Source: Platynereis dumerilii (lineage: Eukaryota > Annelida > Polychaeta > Phyllodocida > Nereididae). Taken from it: a stretch of DNA of 64,000 nucleotides. Each line of letters opens with the position of its first letter. The stretch's first letter is position 1. The notes under the pieces were generated by a model. The model had not been told where the DNA came from and made no database searches. It saw nothing but the letters and a program-made list of their open reading frames with translations. Below are positions 10,687 to 21,238 of this stretch, piece after piece. The position numbers and the translations under genes were made by a program. The stretch is taken from the NCBI GenBank assembly GCA_026936325.1, contig JAPTHN010000012.1, positions 34,358,537-34,422,536 on the forward strand, given 5' to 3'.

Positions 10687-11690
10687 TACAGTTCAAATTT
10701 CTAAAATCCCTCATCATTTGAAATGACGTTTTAGAGGTACAATACAGTTCAAATTTCTAAAATCCCTCATCATTTGAAATGATGTTGTTGAGGTACAATA
10801 CAGTTCAAATTTCCAAAATCCCTCATCATTTGAAATTGCCTCTAAATAGCCCACACTGGTGCTGATGGGGCGTAAAACACAAACTCACTCACTCACTCAC
10901 ACTCATCATTTGAAATGATGTTTTAGAGGTACAATACAGTTCAAATTTCTAAAATCCCTCATCATTTGAAATGACGTTTTAGAGGTACAATACAGTTCAA
11001 ATTTCTAAAATCCCTTCTCATTTGAAATGATGTTGTTGAGGTACAATACCGTTCAAATTTCTAAAATCCCTCATCATTTGAAATGATGTTGTTGAGGTAC
11101 AATACAGTTCAAATTTCTAAAATCCCTCATCATTTGAAATGATGTTGTTGAGGTACAATACAGTTCAAATTTCTAAAATCCCTCATCATTTGAAATGACG
11201 TTTTAGAGGTACAATACAGTTCAAATTTCTAAAATCCCTTCTCATTTGAAATGATGTTGTTGAGGTACAATACCGTTCAAATTTCTAAAATCCCTCATCA
11301 TTTGAAATGATGTTGTTGAGGTACAATACAGTTCAAATTTCTAAAATCCCTCATCATTTGAAATGACGTTTTAGAGGTACAATACAGTTCAAATTTCTAA
11401 AATCCCTTCTCATTTGAAATGAAGTTGTTGAGGTACAATACCGTTCAAATTTCTAAAATCCCTCATCATTTGAAATGATGTTGTTGAGGTACAATGCAGT
11501 TCAAATTTCTAAAATCCCTCATCATTTGAAATGATGTTGTAGAGGTACAATACAATTCAAATTTCTAAAATCCCTCATCATTTGAAATGATGTTGTTGAG
11601 GTACAATACAGTTCAAATTTCTAAAATCCCTCATCATTTGAAATGATGTTGTTGAGGTACAATACAGTTCAAATTTCCAAAATGGCTCAT
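10687..11690 (+). repeat. 56-bp minisatellite, right block (about 17 units)
   Basis: This continues the same array after the element. Variant units with CCCTTCTCATTTG and AATACCGTTC recur in a short fixed order (about 10975-11190 and 11190-11360). The block is broken once by a SINE-like tail at 10846-10903. Confidence 0.95.
10846..10903 (+). mobile_element. SINE-like 3' tail fragment in the minisatellite
   Basis: TGCTGATGGGGCGTAAAACA, then (ACTC)n repeats, interrupts a 56-bp unit. The form resembles the GACGTAAAGCCCC tail of the SINE at 45050-45256 and tails I associate with invertebrate tRNA SINEs. Only the tail is present. Confidence 0.5.
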
Positions 11691-11924
11691 CATTTAAAAT
11701 CTGGCCTTAGCTTTTGATCAATAGCTGTTGAAGCTTAACATAGCTAAACCTATCCCTATAGCTATCCCTACTCCATGGCTATCCACAATTACTTTTGTTC
11801 ACATAAAGGGTAAAGAGATTCAGTGTATAAAAAGAATAGACATTGATATTCATGAATAGCTATGGATTTGACTGGCTACGAATAGCCACAGAGAGCTTAA
11901 TTGAGTCACATTTGTGCTGTATGT
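11691..11924. other. Unassigned, imperfect inverted words
   Basis: AGCTTAACATAGCTAAACC and CTATAGCTATCC near 11730-11770 are loosely echoed in reverse by GAATAGCTATGG and GAATAGCCACAGAGAGCTTA near 11855-11900. This could be a worn foldback element, but the ends are not clear. Confidence 0.3.
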
Positions 11925-12529
11925 CAGATGATGGCCTTTGTCGCTCTGTGCAATTGCCATTTTGTGATATTACGGAATAAAATGTTTGCAATACAGAACA
12001 TTTAAACTTTAGTTCCCATCCAATTCACATCTAATGCCACTCTCTGAAGGACAGAAGATTATTTGTACTAGCACATTATAGAGTGAAAGCTTAAATTGAA
12101 CAAACGTCAATTCTCTTGAGGCATAAATATGTATGAAATGTTTAACCTTTGTTGCACATTAGACATTGAGAGAGACATGAAAATGAAATGAAATACTGTT
12201 CAGGAAGCAGTAATCTTGCAATATTATAACATGAATTTCTAAGAGAGATTTTTAAAATTATCTTTCATTTGATGTTTAATTCACCATCCTTTTTGAATGG
12301 CTGAAAATTGTGAATTTTGGTTGTAAATAATTTATGTAATTTGTGATTTTAAAATTTTGCAGGCAGCGAATGTATATTTCTGCTGAGAACCTGAAGTCCT
12401 GAATAATATGAAATAAATCCTAAGCATATTATTGAGCATGCTTTGGTGCTTAAGCTCAGAAAAATTATTAATGGAATACACTTTCCTTATTACAGAATTT
12501 GAAATTTAAGTCAATATCCTTCTTTTGGG

Positions 12530-12732
12530 CCCAACTGTGCAATTTGGACAATATTATCATCATATTTCACTGTGTACATTTCTTGAGGCTAAATGTTGAT
12601 GGGATAAAATGAGCAATATTGCTGAAGAGAACTTTGAGAGAATGCAATTTTCTTATAGCCAAGGGAGTTGATATTTGCAGGAAGGGCAATCTGTCTTCAA
12701 AATGCAATACACTAAGAGATGTGGGTCTATGG
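12530..12732 (+). repeat. Dispersed module g
   Basis: It contains GAGAATGCAATTTTCTTATA and GGAAGGGCAATCTGTCTTCA. It is cut at 12732 by the next element and resumes at 13100 with 'tctatggcttataagcaag'. Confidence 0.75.
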
Positions 12733-13099
12733 CTGTCTACAAGTGGACTGCTCTTGCATTGCCACAGATCAGAACGTATGCTGTCCTGTGTTGCCACCTA
12801 GTGACTAGTGTGCTATTCAGCGAGCTCCTGCGAGCGGTCCACCAACTTTCAACCACAGGAAGACACACAATTTTGTGTGGAAGACACCGGGGCTGTTTCT
12901 GAGTGTGTTGATGGCCTTGTCTACTTCCTTAGAGAATGTGATTGCCGAGTCTGACTCTGGTATACATCGATGTTGAATAGAAATTTAGTGAATGTGCAAT
13001 GAAATTGGAACTATTTCTTTGGACAGCAATGCTGTAGCATAGGAAATCAACTTTTGTGCCAGGTGGCAGCAGCATGCAGTTCTCAGTTTCACCAGACTG
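12733..13099 (-). mobile_element. 367-bp non-autonomous DNA element with 9-bp duplication (copy 1)
   Basis: GGTCTATGG occurs at 12724-12732 and at 13100-13108, exactly bounding the insert. The insert, CTGTCTACAAGTGG...CACCAGACTG, is nearly identical in reverse to 42752-43117, which has a different 9-bp duplication. Ends are only weakly inverted (CAGTCTGGTG against CTGTCTACAA). A 9-bp duplication fits Mutator- or Merlin-like elements, but the family is not proven. The g modules at 16905 and 2140 show the empty site. Confidence 0.85.
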
Positions 13100-13145
13100 G
13101 GTCTATGGCTTATAAGCAAGAGTAAGAGCTACATCTTCATTCATA

Positions 13146-13546
13146 CACTCCTGCTCATTAATATGGAATACTTTTTTGGAAAAAAAAAGTGTCAAGCAAA
13201 AGTAAATTCCAGAGTGTGAATGTAAGCAAGGTCCATTGTAAAGGTCAATTCATCCTCTCTAATCACTCTTTGGAAGCCTAATCTACATTTTTTTCAAAAT
13301 TTTTTAATTTTTGATAGAATGCACCTCACCTTAAAAACCCCCTCTATTTCCACATTTTGTGCTACTGTAACTTTTCCTGGGGTTAACGCTGCAGCATGTG
13401 TTTTAAACGAGAGCATGTTCTTCCCTTTAGTGGTCATTGGAAGTAGTTACCATTGAATCAGACCATCATGTGCTCCAGCAGAAGTTGCTAAAGTTGTCAA
13501 TTTCAATGGAGAATGTTGAAGTATTCCATATTTATGAGGAACGGTG
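13146..13546. mobile_element. TA-targeted MITE (CACTCCTGCTCAT family, copy 1)
   Basis: The left end CACTCCTGCTCATTAATATG follows TA (13144-13145), and the right end CATATTTATGAGGAACGGTG is its inverted copy. The right TA has decayed. The interior, including TGGTCATTGGAAGTAGTTAC and the 'aatgtagttgaggctt' type run in reverse, matches 21239-21640 and 28447-28604. Likely Tc1/mariner type by its target and CACT ends. Confidence 0.75.
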
Positions 13547-14055
13547 CATGTATTATGTCTATAGATGTTACTATTGCAATGTAGGATTATTTTCATAATA
13601 TTGTTACATGGAAAATTTCTGAAAGTGTATTTTATGTTTCATGACTTAGTGTTTAAGGATAGAATTGGATTATGCAATGTACCTTATTTGGGAAGTAGCT
13701 GAAGATGTTACCCTGTGGATGACACTGTGCTTAGAAAAATTATACAATATAGCGCTTTTAAAAATGACTTAAATAAATAACATAAATAAATAAATAGATA
13801 AAATAGCATCTCTGTAGTTTGCCCTACTATGCAGAGATAGCGTAGGAAAAAAATTCTGAATCTGAATCACAATTTAAAGAAAGCTATCAAATAATCCAGA
13901 AATAAAGAGCATATCCATTTGTATGTTGTCATATATAAACTTTGTTTCACAAAATATGATTGGCCATTTTTCTGACCATCCCTGCCGCCACATTTTCTTC
14001 CAATACCCTTGGAATTAATAGCATATTTAGTGTACGTATGCAGACTTGCAGCTAG

Positions 14056-14325
14056 CTTGTTGACTATATGGCATAAATTGACCAACATTTTCTTTTACCC
14101 GGTGCTGATGTCAGCATGATACCAACTGACCAGAGGAATGCCAAGTACACAGCATCTGTGGTGGATAACATGTTGACTATGGCATGAATTGACCACATTT
14201 TCTTTTACCTGGTGCTGATGTCAGCATGCTACGAACTGACCAGAGGAATGCCAAGTATACAGCATCTGTGGTGGATAACATGTTGACTATGACATGAATT
14301 GACCACATTTTCATTTACTCATTGC
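14056..14325 (+). repeat. 113-bp tandem repeat, about 2.3 copies
   Basis: The run GGTGCTGATGTCAGCATG, 'gaccagaggaatgccaagta' and 'cagcatctgtggtggataac' is repeated twice, and a third partial start follows. Copy 2 of the segmental unit has a single diverged version at 17350-17480, so the doubling arose after the units split. Confidence 0.85.
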
Positions 14326-14884
14326 CAAAAACAGCAGTAATTTTTCTGTTTGTTCCTGTAATGATATTGGCATCACGGTATGCTTAATTTTTGCTTTATT
14401 GTCCATGTTTTGATGGAAACAGACAGGTTAACAAATGTAGTAAATAGACCTTCCTTTGTCAGTCAAGCCAGAGAATAGAGGAAGATTGAGTTCTTTTAAA
14501 AACAAATATCTGACATATTGACAATTTTACTTTCTGAGAGCAACTATAAAATGCTGTATGCATGTATTGAGCAGCATTGAATGTTACTGACATTTCCCCA
14601 ATGTCACTGAAAAACGACACGGAATCCAGAATATATCATAATATCAGTCTAATGTCAAAACGAATACCATTGGAACGTCTAAATTTTAACGCTTTGACTT
14701 CAGACAAGTCAATATAAATTACAATCGTGTGCAGGTATATGCAATGCAAGGAGCACAATCTGACACAACATATTTTAAAATTGTATTACACTGTATACAC
14801 AACACAGTCCAGGTTAAAAGGGCTCTCTGTAGTATATCCATATATCTATATATATTTTTTGTCAGAGGGTGAAGAATATGCCTG

Positions 14885-15110
14885 AAAATGGAAAGCACAG
14901 GACCCAAAAGCTCCTTGATGCAAGGGCATTGTTTTCATGACAAACATAAGTCTGGCTAAACTTGTATGTCTGGATCAGTGCATATCACTATCATCTGTTT
15001 TTAGAAGAGGTCTGGGACCTTCAAAAAAGTGGAACTTTATCTTTGTAAACAGTGGCTGTTTTAGAGTTTGGGAAAGGGAGAAGGATGATATGGATCCACC
15101 AACAGCAAGT
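14885..15110 (+). repeat. Dispersed module c
   Basis: GACAAACATAAGTCTGGCTA and AGAGGTCTGGGACCTTC are present, preceded by the 'aaaagggctctctgtag' run. It closes segmental copy 1. Confidence 0.75.
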
Positions 15111-15193
15111 GTAATTTCAGAATGCTGTATTGGGACAAAATGGCAATGTTGAGGGTAATATGTCAGATGAAGACCTTTATCTCTCTGTATAAT

Positions 15194-16179
15194 AGCAGGG
15201 CAGATTTGTCATGAATTCCCCTAGGGGAGTAATAGTGCCTTTATACATAGAAGCATGAAACTTTCCACACATTTCAAAGACGTCTTAAAGAAAATATTTA
15301 GATAGGGAGCCACTTCAGATTTGACCTGGTTGACCCATGGCAGCCATTTTCCAAAATGGCGGCTTATTTTCTCCTTTTCTTGCTTTCTGTGAAGTGCCTA
15401 CATTATTAAAGTATCAAAACAGTGCTCATTAATCCTTCTACAGATCTAAAGAACATTATCAATTGATTTCTGGATTGAACTGAGGAATTTTAGGGTAGTC
15501 AGGGTCCATTTTGTTAGGACTGTTGAAGAAAATGTACCATTTTCGCGGTTTCCCGTAGTTTCATGAAATCTCATTTGATTTAAAAACTGACTACATATTT
15601 GAATTCCTTGTAAGAAGAGCTTTAAAATGAATGGTCGCATCAATAGTTTTGGTGAATTTTTTGTCAAAATTAAAGAAACGACTAAATCTTCAAAAAACAT
15701 TTTATTTACATTTTTTCCATTTTCGCACCAAGTTTATGAAACCCATTGATGCGACCATTCATTTGAAAGCTCTTCTTACAAGGAATTCAAATATGTAATT
15801 TATTTTGAGATTTATAGAGAATTGGTGTAACCATGCCTTACCGCGAAATCCAGTGTTTGAATCAATATTTCTAACAAAAATGATTCCAACAAACCTGAAA
15901 ATAGACCAAGGCTACCAAAATATGTTATAGTAATGTACGGAATACTTAGAAAAGCAATAAAAAACAATATTTACATGTATTCTATTTGTAGAAAATACAC
16001 AGAAAGCAGCAAAGTGGAAGAATTGACCGCCATTTTGGAAAATGGCTGCCAGTAGCCACCTAAGCTAAATCTGAAGTGGCTCCCTATCCAAATATGTTTG
16101 TATAGATGTTTTTTAAGTGTGTGCCAAGTTTCATGCTTCTATGTATAAATGCACTATTTTTTTACATACCTGCCCCGCT
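15194..16179. mobile_element. 986-bp foldback (long-TIR) element with 5-bp duplication
   Basis: AGCAGGGCAG at the left and CTGCCCCGCT at the right are inverted. The inverted similarity continues for well over 150 bp (ACATAGAAGCATGAAACTTT; AGGGAGCCACTTCAGATTT) and resumes further in (GGTCGCATCAAT / ATTGATGCGACC; TAAGAAGAGCTTT). ATAAT flanks both ends (15189-15193 and 16180-16184). The matching site in segmental copy 1 (about 11945) is empty and shows one version of the target, which supports these limits. No coding capacity apart from an 84-codon chance frame. Superfamily unknown. Confidence 0.85.
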
Positions 16180-16724
16180 ATAATGGTCATTTCGCGATAT
16201 ATCAGAAAAAAACTGTTTGCGAAACAGAACATTTAAACTTTAGTTCCCATCCAATTCACATCTAATGCCACTCTCTGAAGGAGAGAAAAATAATTCCTGC
16301 GAAGAATAGAGTGAAAACTTAAAATGAACAAACGTCGAGTCTCTTGAGGCACAAAATATATATAAATAAATTGTTTCGTCTGTGTTGCATATAAAACATT
16401 GAAAAAGATGCAAAAATGAAATACTGTTCTGGAAGCATAACATGCAATAATCTTGTCATTGCATGGAAGACAGGTTTTTATCTTTTACTTGATGTTTAAT
16501 GTCACCTGTCTTTTTGAACGGCTGAAAACTGTGAATTGAGATTCATAAGCACTTCATAATTTAAAGTTTTGCAGGCAATGAGTTTCCTATTTCTATGAGA
16601 ATCAGATCATACGAAATGTATCCCATGTTATTGTGAGTCTTGACATAACCTCAGACAAAAATATAAATGGAATAAACTGTTCTTGTTTCAGAATTAGAAT
16701 ATCAAGTGAATGTCATTATTTTGG

Positions 16725-16935
16725 GCTGAACTCTACAATTTAGACAATATTGCCTTTATATTTCACTATGAATATTTCTTCAGGAAAATGTTGATTGAAT
16801 TAAAAGAAGAGAGTTTTTAGGGAATGAAATTTTCTTATTGCCCAGGGATTGGCTATTTGCAGAAAGGTAATCTGTCTACAAACTGCAATACACCAACAGA
16901 TGTAGGTCTCTGGCTTATAAGCAAGAGCAAGAGCT
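16725..16935 (+). repeat. Dispersed module g
   Basis: ATTTTCTTATTGCCCAGGGA and GTAATCTGTCTACAAACTGC are visible. It ends in 'tctctggcttataagcaag', the uninterrupted form of the site occupied at 12733. Confidence 0.75.
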
Positions 16936-17619
16936 GTGTCTTCATTTAACTTTGTACAATGTCTATTTCTGAAACTTTCTAAACTTTGTTAAGTGTCTAA
17001 AAGTGTATTTTATGTTTCATGATATGTGTAAGGATGAAATTGGACTATAGGCCTATAATCTTCATATGTCACAGGTGATATGGATGAATATGAACAGTCA
17101 CCTGTGTACAAAATATATTCTATAGGTTTATGGATAACTGCCAAGTCTCATTTGTTTCTCTGTGAATATGGGAATCCATATATCACAAATTTAAGGAAAC
17201 AAACAATTAATCTAGAGACGAATAGTATGTTGTAGTATCTCGAATCAATTGACCAACATTTTATTTACTAAGTTCTGATTACAACAGCTAACTCACTAGA
17301 AGAAGTAATAGCATGATACATTTAGTGTACCTCTGCAGATTTGCAGATAGCATGTTGATTATGGCATAAGTTGACCAACATTTTAAAAACAAAATAGCCA
17401 GAAAAATGCCAAGTATACATTTTACAGCATCTGTGGGGGATAACATGTTTAGCACGAATTGACCAACATTTTCATTTACTCAGTTGCTCATCACTAATAT
17501 TTGCATTGAGTCTTCCTGTAATGATATTGGCATCATGGCAAATTTAATGTTTGCTTTATTGTCAATATTTCTAGAAATACAGACAGATTGATGACAGCTT
17601 GTGACAGATGCAGTGAATA

Positions 17620-17990
17620 AATCTTCCTCTACCAGACAAGCCAGGAAATTGAGGAAAATGATGCTATACAGCTGTCCAATAGAGACAGACAGTTAATTGA
17701 AGGCTAGTCAGAGATGTTGTAAATAGCTCTTATTCTGTCAGACAAGCTAGGAAATTGAGGAAAATGGTGCAATACAGCTGTCCAATAGAGACATACAGTT
17801 ACAAGAAGGCTAGGCAGACTTATCGTAAATAGGTCTTCTTATGTTAGACAAGCCAGGAAATTCAGGAAAATGGTGCTGTACAGCTGTCCAATAGAGACAT
17901 ACAGTTACAAGAAGGCTAGTCAGACATACCGTAAATAGGTCTTCTTCTGTTAGACAAGCCAGGAAATTGAGGAAATGATGTTACTGAACA
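17620..17990 (+). repeat. Tandem repeat, about 110-bp unit, four copies
   Basis: Each unit holds AAGCCAGGAAATTGAGGAAA (or close), 'ctgtccaatagagaca', 'ttacaagaaggctag' and 'gtaaataggtcttctt'. The last unit is partial. The middle two are most alike. Confidence 0.85.
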
Positions 17991-18275
17991 AATACCTGGC
18001 CAACAGTAACTTTTGAGAGCAACTGTACACTGATGTTAATTTGGATTTACTGGCATTTCCCCGATGTCATTGATTACAATTACGAAAACTAATCGGTCTA
18101 GAATATGTCATGTCAATCTTATGTCAAAATCTGATGTCAAAATCTTATGTCAAAATCTAATACCATTTAATTGTCTGAACTCTGATTTCGGACAAGTAAA
18201 CAAAATGTCATGCAGTTTGTCACAATCTTGCACAGGTTTATGCCATGCATAGGATGTTATCTGACACCCATTTTT

Positions 18276-19260
18276 ACCTTCAGCGAACGAAGTTCGAAGA
18301 AGGTATTGTAATCACTTGGGTAAAAATGCTGTCCGTCCGCCGGGCGGGCGGGCGGGCGGGTGGGCGGGCGGTCGGGCGGCGGGTGGATAGATCGTTTCCG
18401 GCCCGGCACTCGGCCTCTATTGAATGTATGGGGATGAAATTTGGTACACATCTAGCCTATATGGTCTAGTTGTGCCTTTTGATGGTCTGATGAAAAGATC
18501 TTAAATACTTTTTGAAATAATTAACAAAATATAAAAAATTTTTTTGTTTTGTTTCCGGGCCAAGGCTCGGTCACTATTGCATGTGCATGGATGAAATTTG
18601 GTACACACGTGGCCTATATGGTCTAGTTGTGCCTTTTGATGGTCTCATTGACAGATATTCTACACTTTCTGAAAAAATGAGAAAAGATATAAAAACATAT
18701 TTTTTTTGTTTTTTGGGCTAAGACTCGCTCTCTATTGCATGTACATGGATGAACTTTGGTACACATATGGTCAATATGGTCTAGTTGTGCCTTTTGAAAG
18801 GTCTGATGGAAAATATTATATACTTTTTTAAATATTGAAAAAAACATAAAATTTATTATTTTTCTTTCTGGCCCAACATCCGGTCACTATTCCATATACA
18901 TGGATGAACTTTGGTACACATATGGCTTGTATGGTCTAGTTGTGCCTTTTCATGGTCTGACAGATGGTTATTCTATAGTTTTTGTAATATTGAGAAAAAA
19001 TATTTTAAAGAATTTTTTTTATATCGGAGCCAAAACTTCCCCACTATTGCATATACAGTAATGCATTTTTCTAAACAAATCACCTATGCAATTAATTTAG
19101 CAGTGCTTTTTGATGCGTATAACACTTTTTGAATCATTGGAAAAATAGAGATAATGGAAGGCCACTACTCGACCGCTATTGCATACCTATAAGCAATTTC
19201 GTAAACGCACCAATTTTATGATATTATTGTAATCTTCTATAGGTGTTTTTCGCTGAAGGT
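18276..19260 (+). mobile_element. GC-headed element with 12-bp inverted ends and internal ~155-bp repeats
   Basis: It starts ACCTTCAGCGAACGAAGTTC and ends TTCGCTGAAGGT, an inverted 12-bp match. After the head comes a (GCGG/GGGC)n run at 18337-18382, then about five units of ~155 bp, each with ATGGATGAAATTTGGTACAC and TATGGTCTAGTTGTGCCTTT. Segmental copy 1 lacks this insert (compare 14760-14810). A partial reverse copy is at 20630-20976. No ORF of note. The family is not identified, and no clear target duplication was found. Confidence 0.7.
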
Positions 19261-19439
19261 TTGCTGCTGCGCAGCCTATGTTTTATTGCGCTTACGGTTT
19301 CAATAAGTGAAATAGCCTAGGTTAAAAGTGGTCTCTATCTATAGTGCAGAGTATATCCATATCTATATCTTGTTTTCCTGAGGTGTACCAATGTTTGTCA
19401 TGAAAACAATATCGATATGCATATCAAGGAGCCTTTGGG

Positions 19440-19640
19440 TTCTGTGCCCTCCACTTCTGAGCATATAGTCTGACTATACTTGTGTGTCTGGAATAGCACA
19501 GATAGAGGCTTGTTTTACCACTATCGTCTCTTTTTAGAAGAGGACCTGGACTTTCAAAACTGTGGATCTTTATCTTTGTAAACAATGGCTGTGTTGTGGA
19601 TTATGGAGAAAAAGAGACAAACTACATCCACAAAACTAAA
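19440..19640 (+). repeat. Dispersed module c
   Basis: TCTTTATCTTTGTAAACAAT and GAAGAGGACCTGGACTTTC are present. Just upstream at 19393-19425 the TGTTTGTCATGAAAACAATA word lies in reverse orientation, so this spot holds an inverted junction of two module copies. Confidence 0.65.
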
Positions 19641-19759
19641 AGTATGGGTAATTTTAGACTAATATCATAAGACATGAGATATGAGTTTTATTTTGCTGGG
19701 GTACAAGAAATTCATATTCCAACGTAAAAGACTCGATCACTGCTTATTGAAATAGCGGC

Positions 19760-19940
19760 ATTGTTTTCATGACAGACATCAGTTGGACTAAACTTGTATG
19801 TCTGGACTAGCACAGATAGAAGCTTGTTTCATCACTATCATCTCTTTTTAGAAGAGGTCTGGGACCTTGGGAACAGTGGAACTTTATCTTTGTAAACAAT
19901 GGCTGTTTTGTAAAAGAGAAAGATAATTCGCAAATGGCAA
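19760..19940 (+). repeat. Dispersed module c
   Basis: It contains 'ttgttttcatgacagacatc', AGAGGTCTGGGACCTTGGGA and CTTTGTAAACAATGGCTG. It follows 'gcttattgaaatagcggca', a lead-in shared with 30125 and 38085. Confidence 0.75.
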
Positions 19941-19944
19941 GTGT

Positions 19945-20329
19945 AATTCCAGACTGCTGTTGTAAGACTTCACTGCTTATCAGATAGACAGTACAAGGGC
20001 AAAGCTATATGTCAAAATGGCATGGTTTCGGACATACACCGTGTGAGTACGTCCGACACGGTGACATTTTGCTTTGTAGCTCAGCTCCTATTGCACTTGC
20101 AGCTTTGGTTGATGGCTGTTCTGATACCCTATATTACCTTGCTTCATCTCTGTTCAACAATGCAATAGTTAAGGTGTAATGGTAGGGCCACACAAGCCGC
20201 TAGAGTGTCAAATCTGTAAATCGGACTTTACGGAATTGCTCATAAGTATGCATAGCATGGTTCACTTTGTCAAGGTGGATTTTTTGATATGCGAAGAAAA
20301 GAAATAAAAAAGCAGCAAGCGATTGTTTT
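19945..20329. other. Unassigned sequence with short palindrome
   Basis: ACCGTGTGAGTACGTCCGAC ... CACGGT near 20038-20066 is the only structure seen. Confidence 0.3.
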
Positions 20330-20585
20330 TCAGAACAAAGTTGAAGATGAATGTCTACTGTGCACCTGCATGATACAAGTTAAATAGATGACAACTGTAT
20401 GCCATGTTGCAAACAGAATATTCAAAGACATAACGATCTTGCCGCAACATGAAAGAGAAAGAATTTCTTCTTCTTTTCTTGAGGTTGAATGCCACCTGCT
20501 TGGTCGATTGCTTTTGGAAAATTCATATGCCGAGTTTTGCAGGAAAAGCAATGCCCATTCTGCTTATATAAATACACAAAATGGC
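20330..20585 (+). repeat. Dispersed module e
   Basis: GCACCTGCATGATACAAGTT leads into GAATATTCAAAGACATAACG and 'ccacctgcttggtcgattgc'. Overlapping ORFs on both strands (67 and 73 codons) lie in it. Confidence 0.75.
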
Positions 20586-20629
20586 ACATAATATCATTTA
20601 TTTGAATATGCAGATATTCAACATCAGTG

Positions 20630-20976
20630 TTTTAGGAGGTGCAACTAGGTTATAATACCATATAGGCTACATGTGTACCAAATTTCATGCATATATATAC
20701 AGGCAATAATGGCCGAGTCCTATCCCTGAAATGAAAAAAAAGAAGTTTTTTATACTTTTTCTCAATATTTCAAAATGTACAAAATTTTCATCAATCAGAC
20801 CATAACAAGGCACAACTAGACCATTAAGGTTACATGTGTACCAAATTTCATCCATGTATATGCAATAGGGGCAGAGTTACAGCATGGAAAATATCAATCC
20901 GCCCGCCCACCCAGTGGACGGACAACATTTTACCCAAGTGAATACAATACCTTCTTTGAACTTCGTTCGCTGAAGG
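20630..20976 (-). mobile_element. Partial reverse copy of the GC-headed element
   Basis: On the minus strand it starts at ACCTTCAGCGAACGAAGTTC (20976), has a much shorter GC run, and two of the ~155-bp units. It stops near 20630 without the far terminal repeat. Confidence 0.75.
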
Positions 20977-21124
20977 TAAAATGTCTAAGTATCATACAAT
21001 AAAAGCAATGGATTTATTGCTACTGCTGTTAAGTTATATTCCACCATTTAAATAACCCAGTGGTTTGGTTTTGCAAAACACGGGGGATTTAGCTTATGAA
21101 TTCTTCACAGGCATTTAAACAAGC

Positions 21125-21230
21125 AGGTGCTTTCATACCTTAAGGCAATAGAACTGAAGATTCTTCTCTTTGATGTTTTGGCCCGATCATTTACGTCTTT
21201 AGAATATTCTGTTTGTAACGCTGTGGTTCA
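21125..21230 (-). repeat. Dispersed module e, truncated
   Basis: Reverse orientation: AGAATATTCTGTTTGTAACG. It is cut at 21238 by the TA-targeted element. Confidence 0.65.
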
Positions 21231-21238
21231 TATTCATA

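Larger units (their letters stand above)
11925..15165 (+). repeat. Segmental tandem unit, copy 1
   Basis: It starts at 'tgtcagatgatggccttt' and runs through CAGAACATTTAAACTTTAGT (about 11995), the g module, the 'gttgactatggcat' repeats, and the b/c modules to 'gtgtaatttcagaatgctgt'. Copy 2 has the same order and close sequence, e.g. TTTAAACTTTAGTTCCCATC at 12000 and 16230. It carries the 367-bp element at 12733 and the TA element at 13146. Confidence 0.8.
15166..19970 (+). repeat. Segmental tandem unit, copy 2
   Basis: It begins TCAGATGAAGACCTTTATCT, parallel to copy 1, but is split after 23 bp by the foldback at 15194-16179 and later by the GC-rich element at 18276-19260. Between them the order CAGAACATTTAAACTTTAGT, g module and 'tggcataagttgaccaac' follows copy 1. 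At 17620-17990 a ~110-bp block (TAGACAAGCCAGGAAATT ... GCTGTCCAATAGAGACA) is tandemly repeated four times, which copy 1 lacks. Confidence 0.8.

Noticed and set aside
7360-11690. Regular repeats resembling a CRISPR array.
   Set aside because: The full 56 bp repeats with no unique spacers, units are longer than CRISPR repeats, there are no cas genes, and the context is animal-type repeats. It is a minisatellite.
18276-19310. Helitron interpretation of the GC-headed element.
   Set aside because: There are inverted ends at both sides and no CTRR-type 3' terminus with a preceding hairpin.
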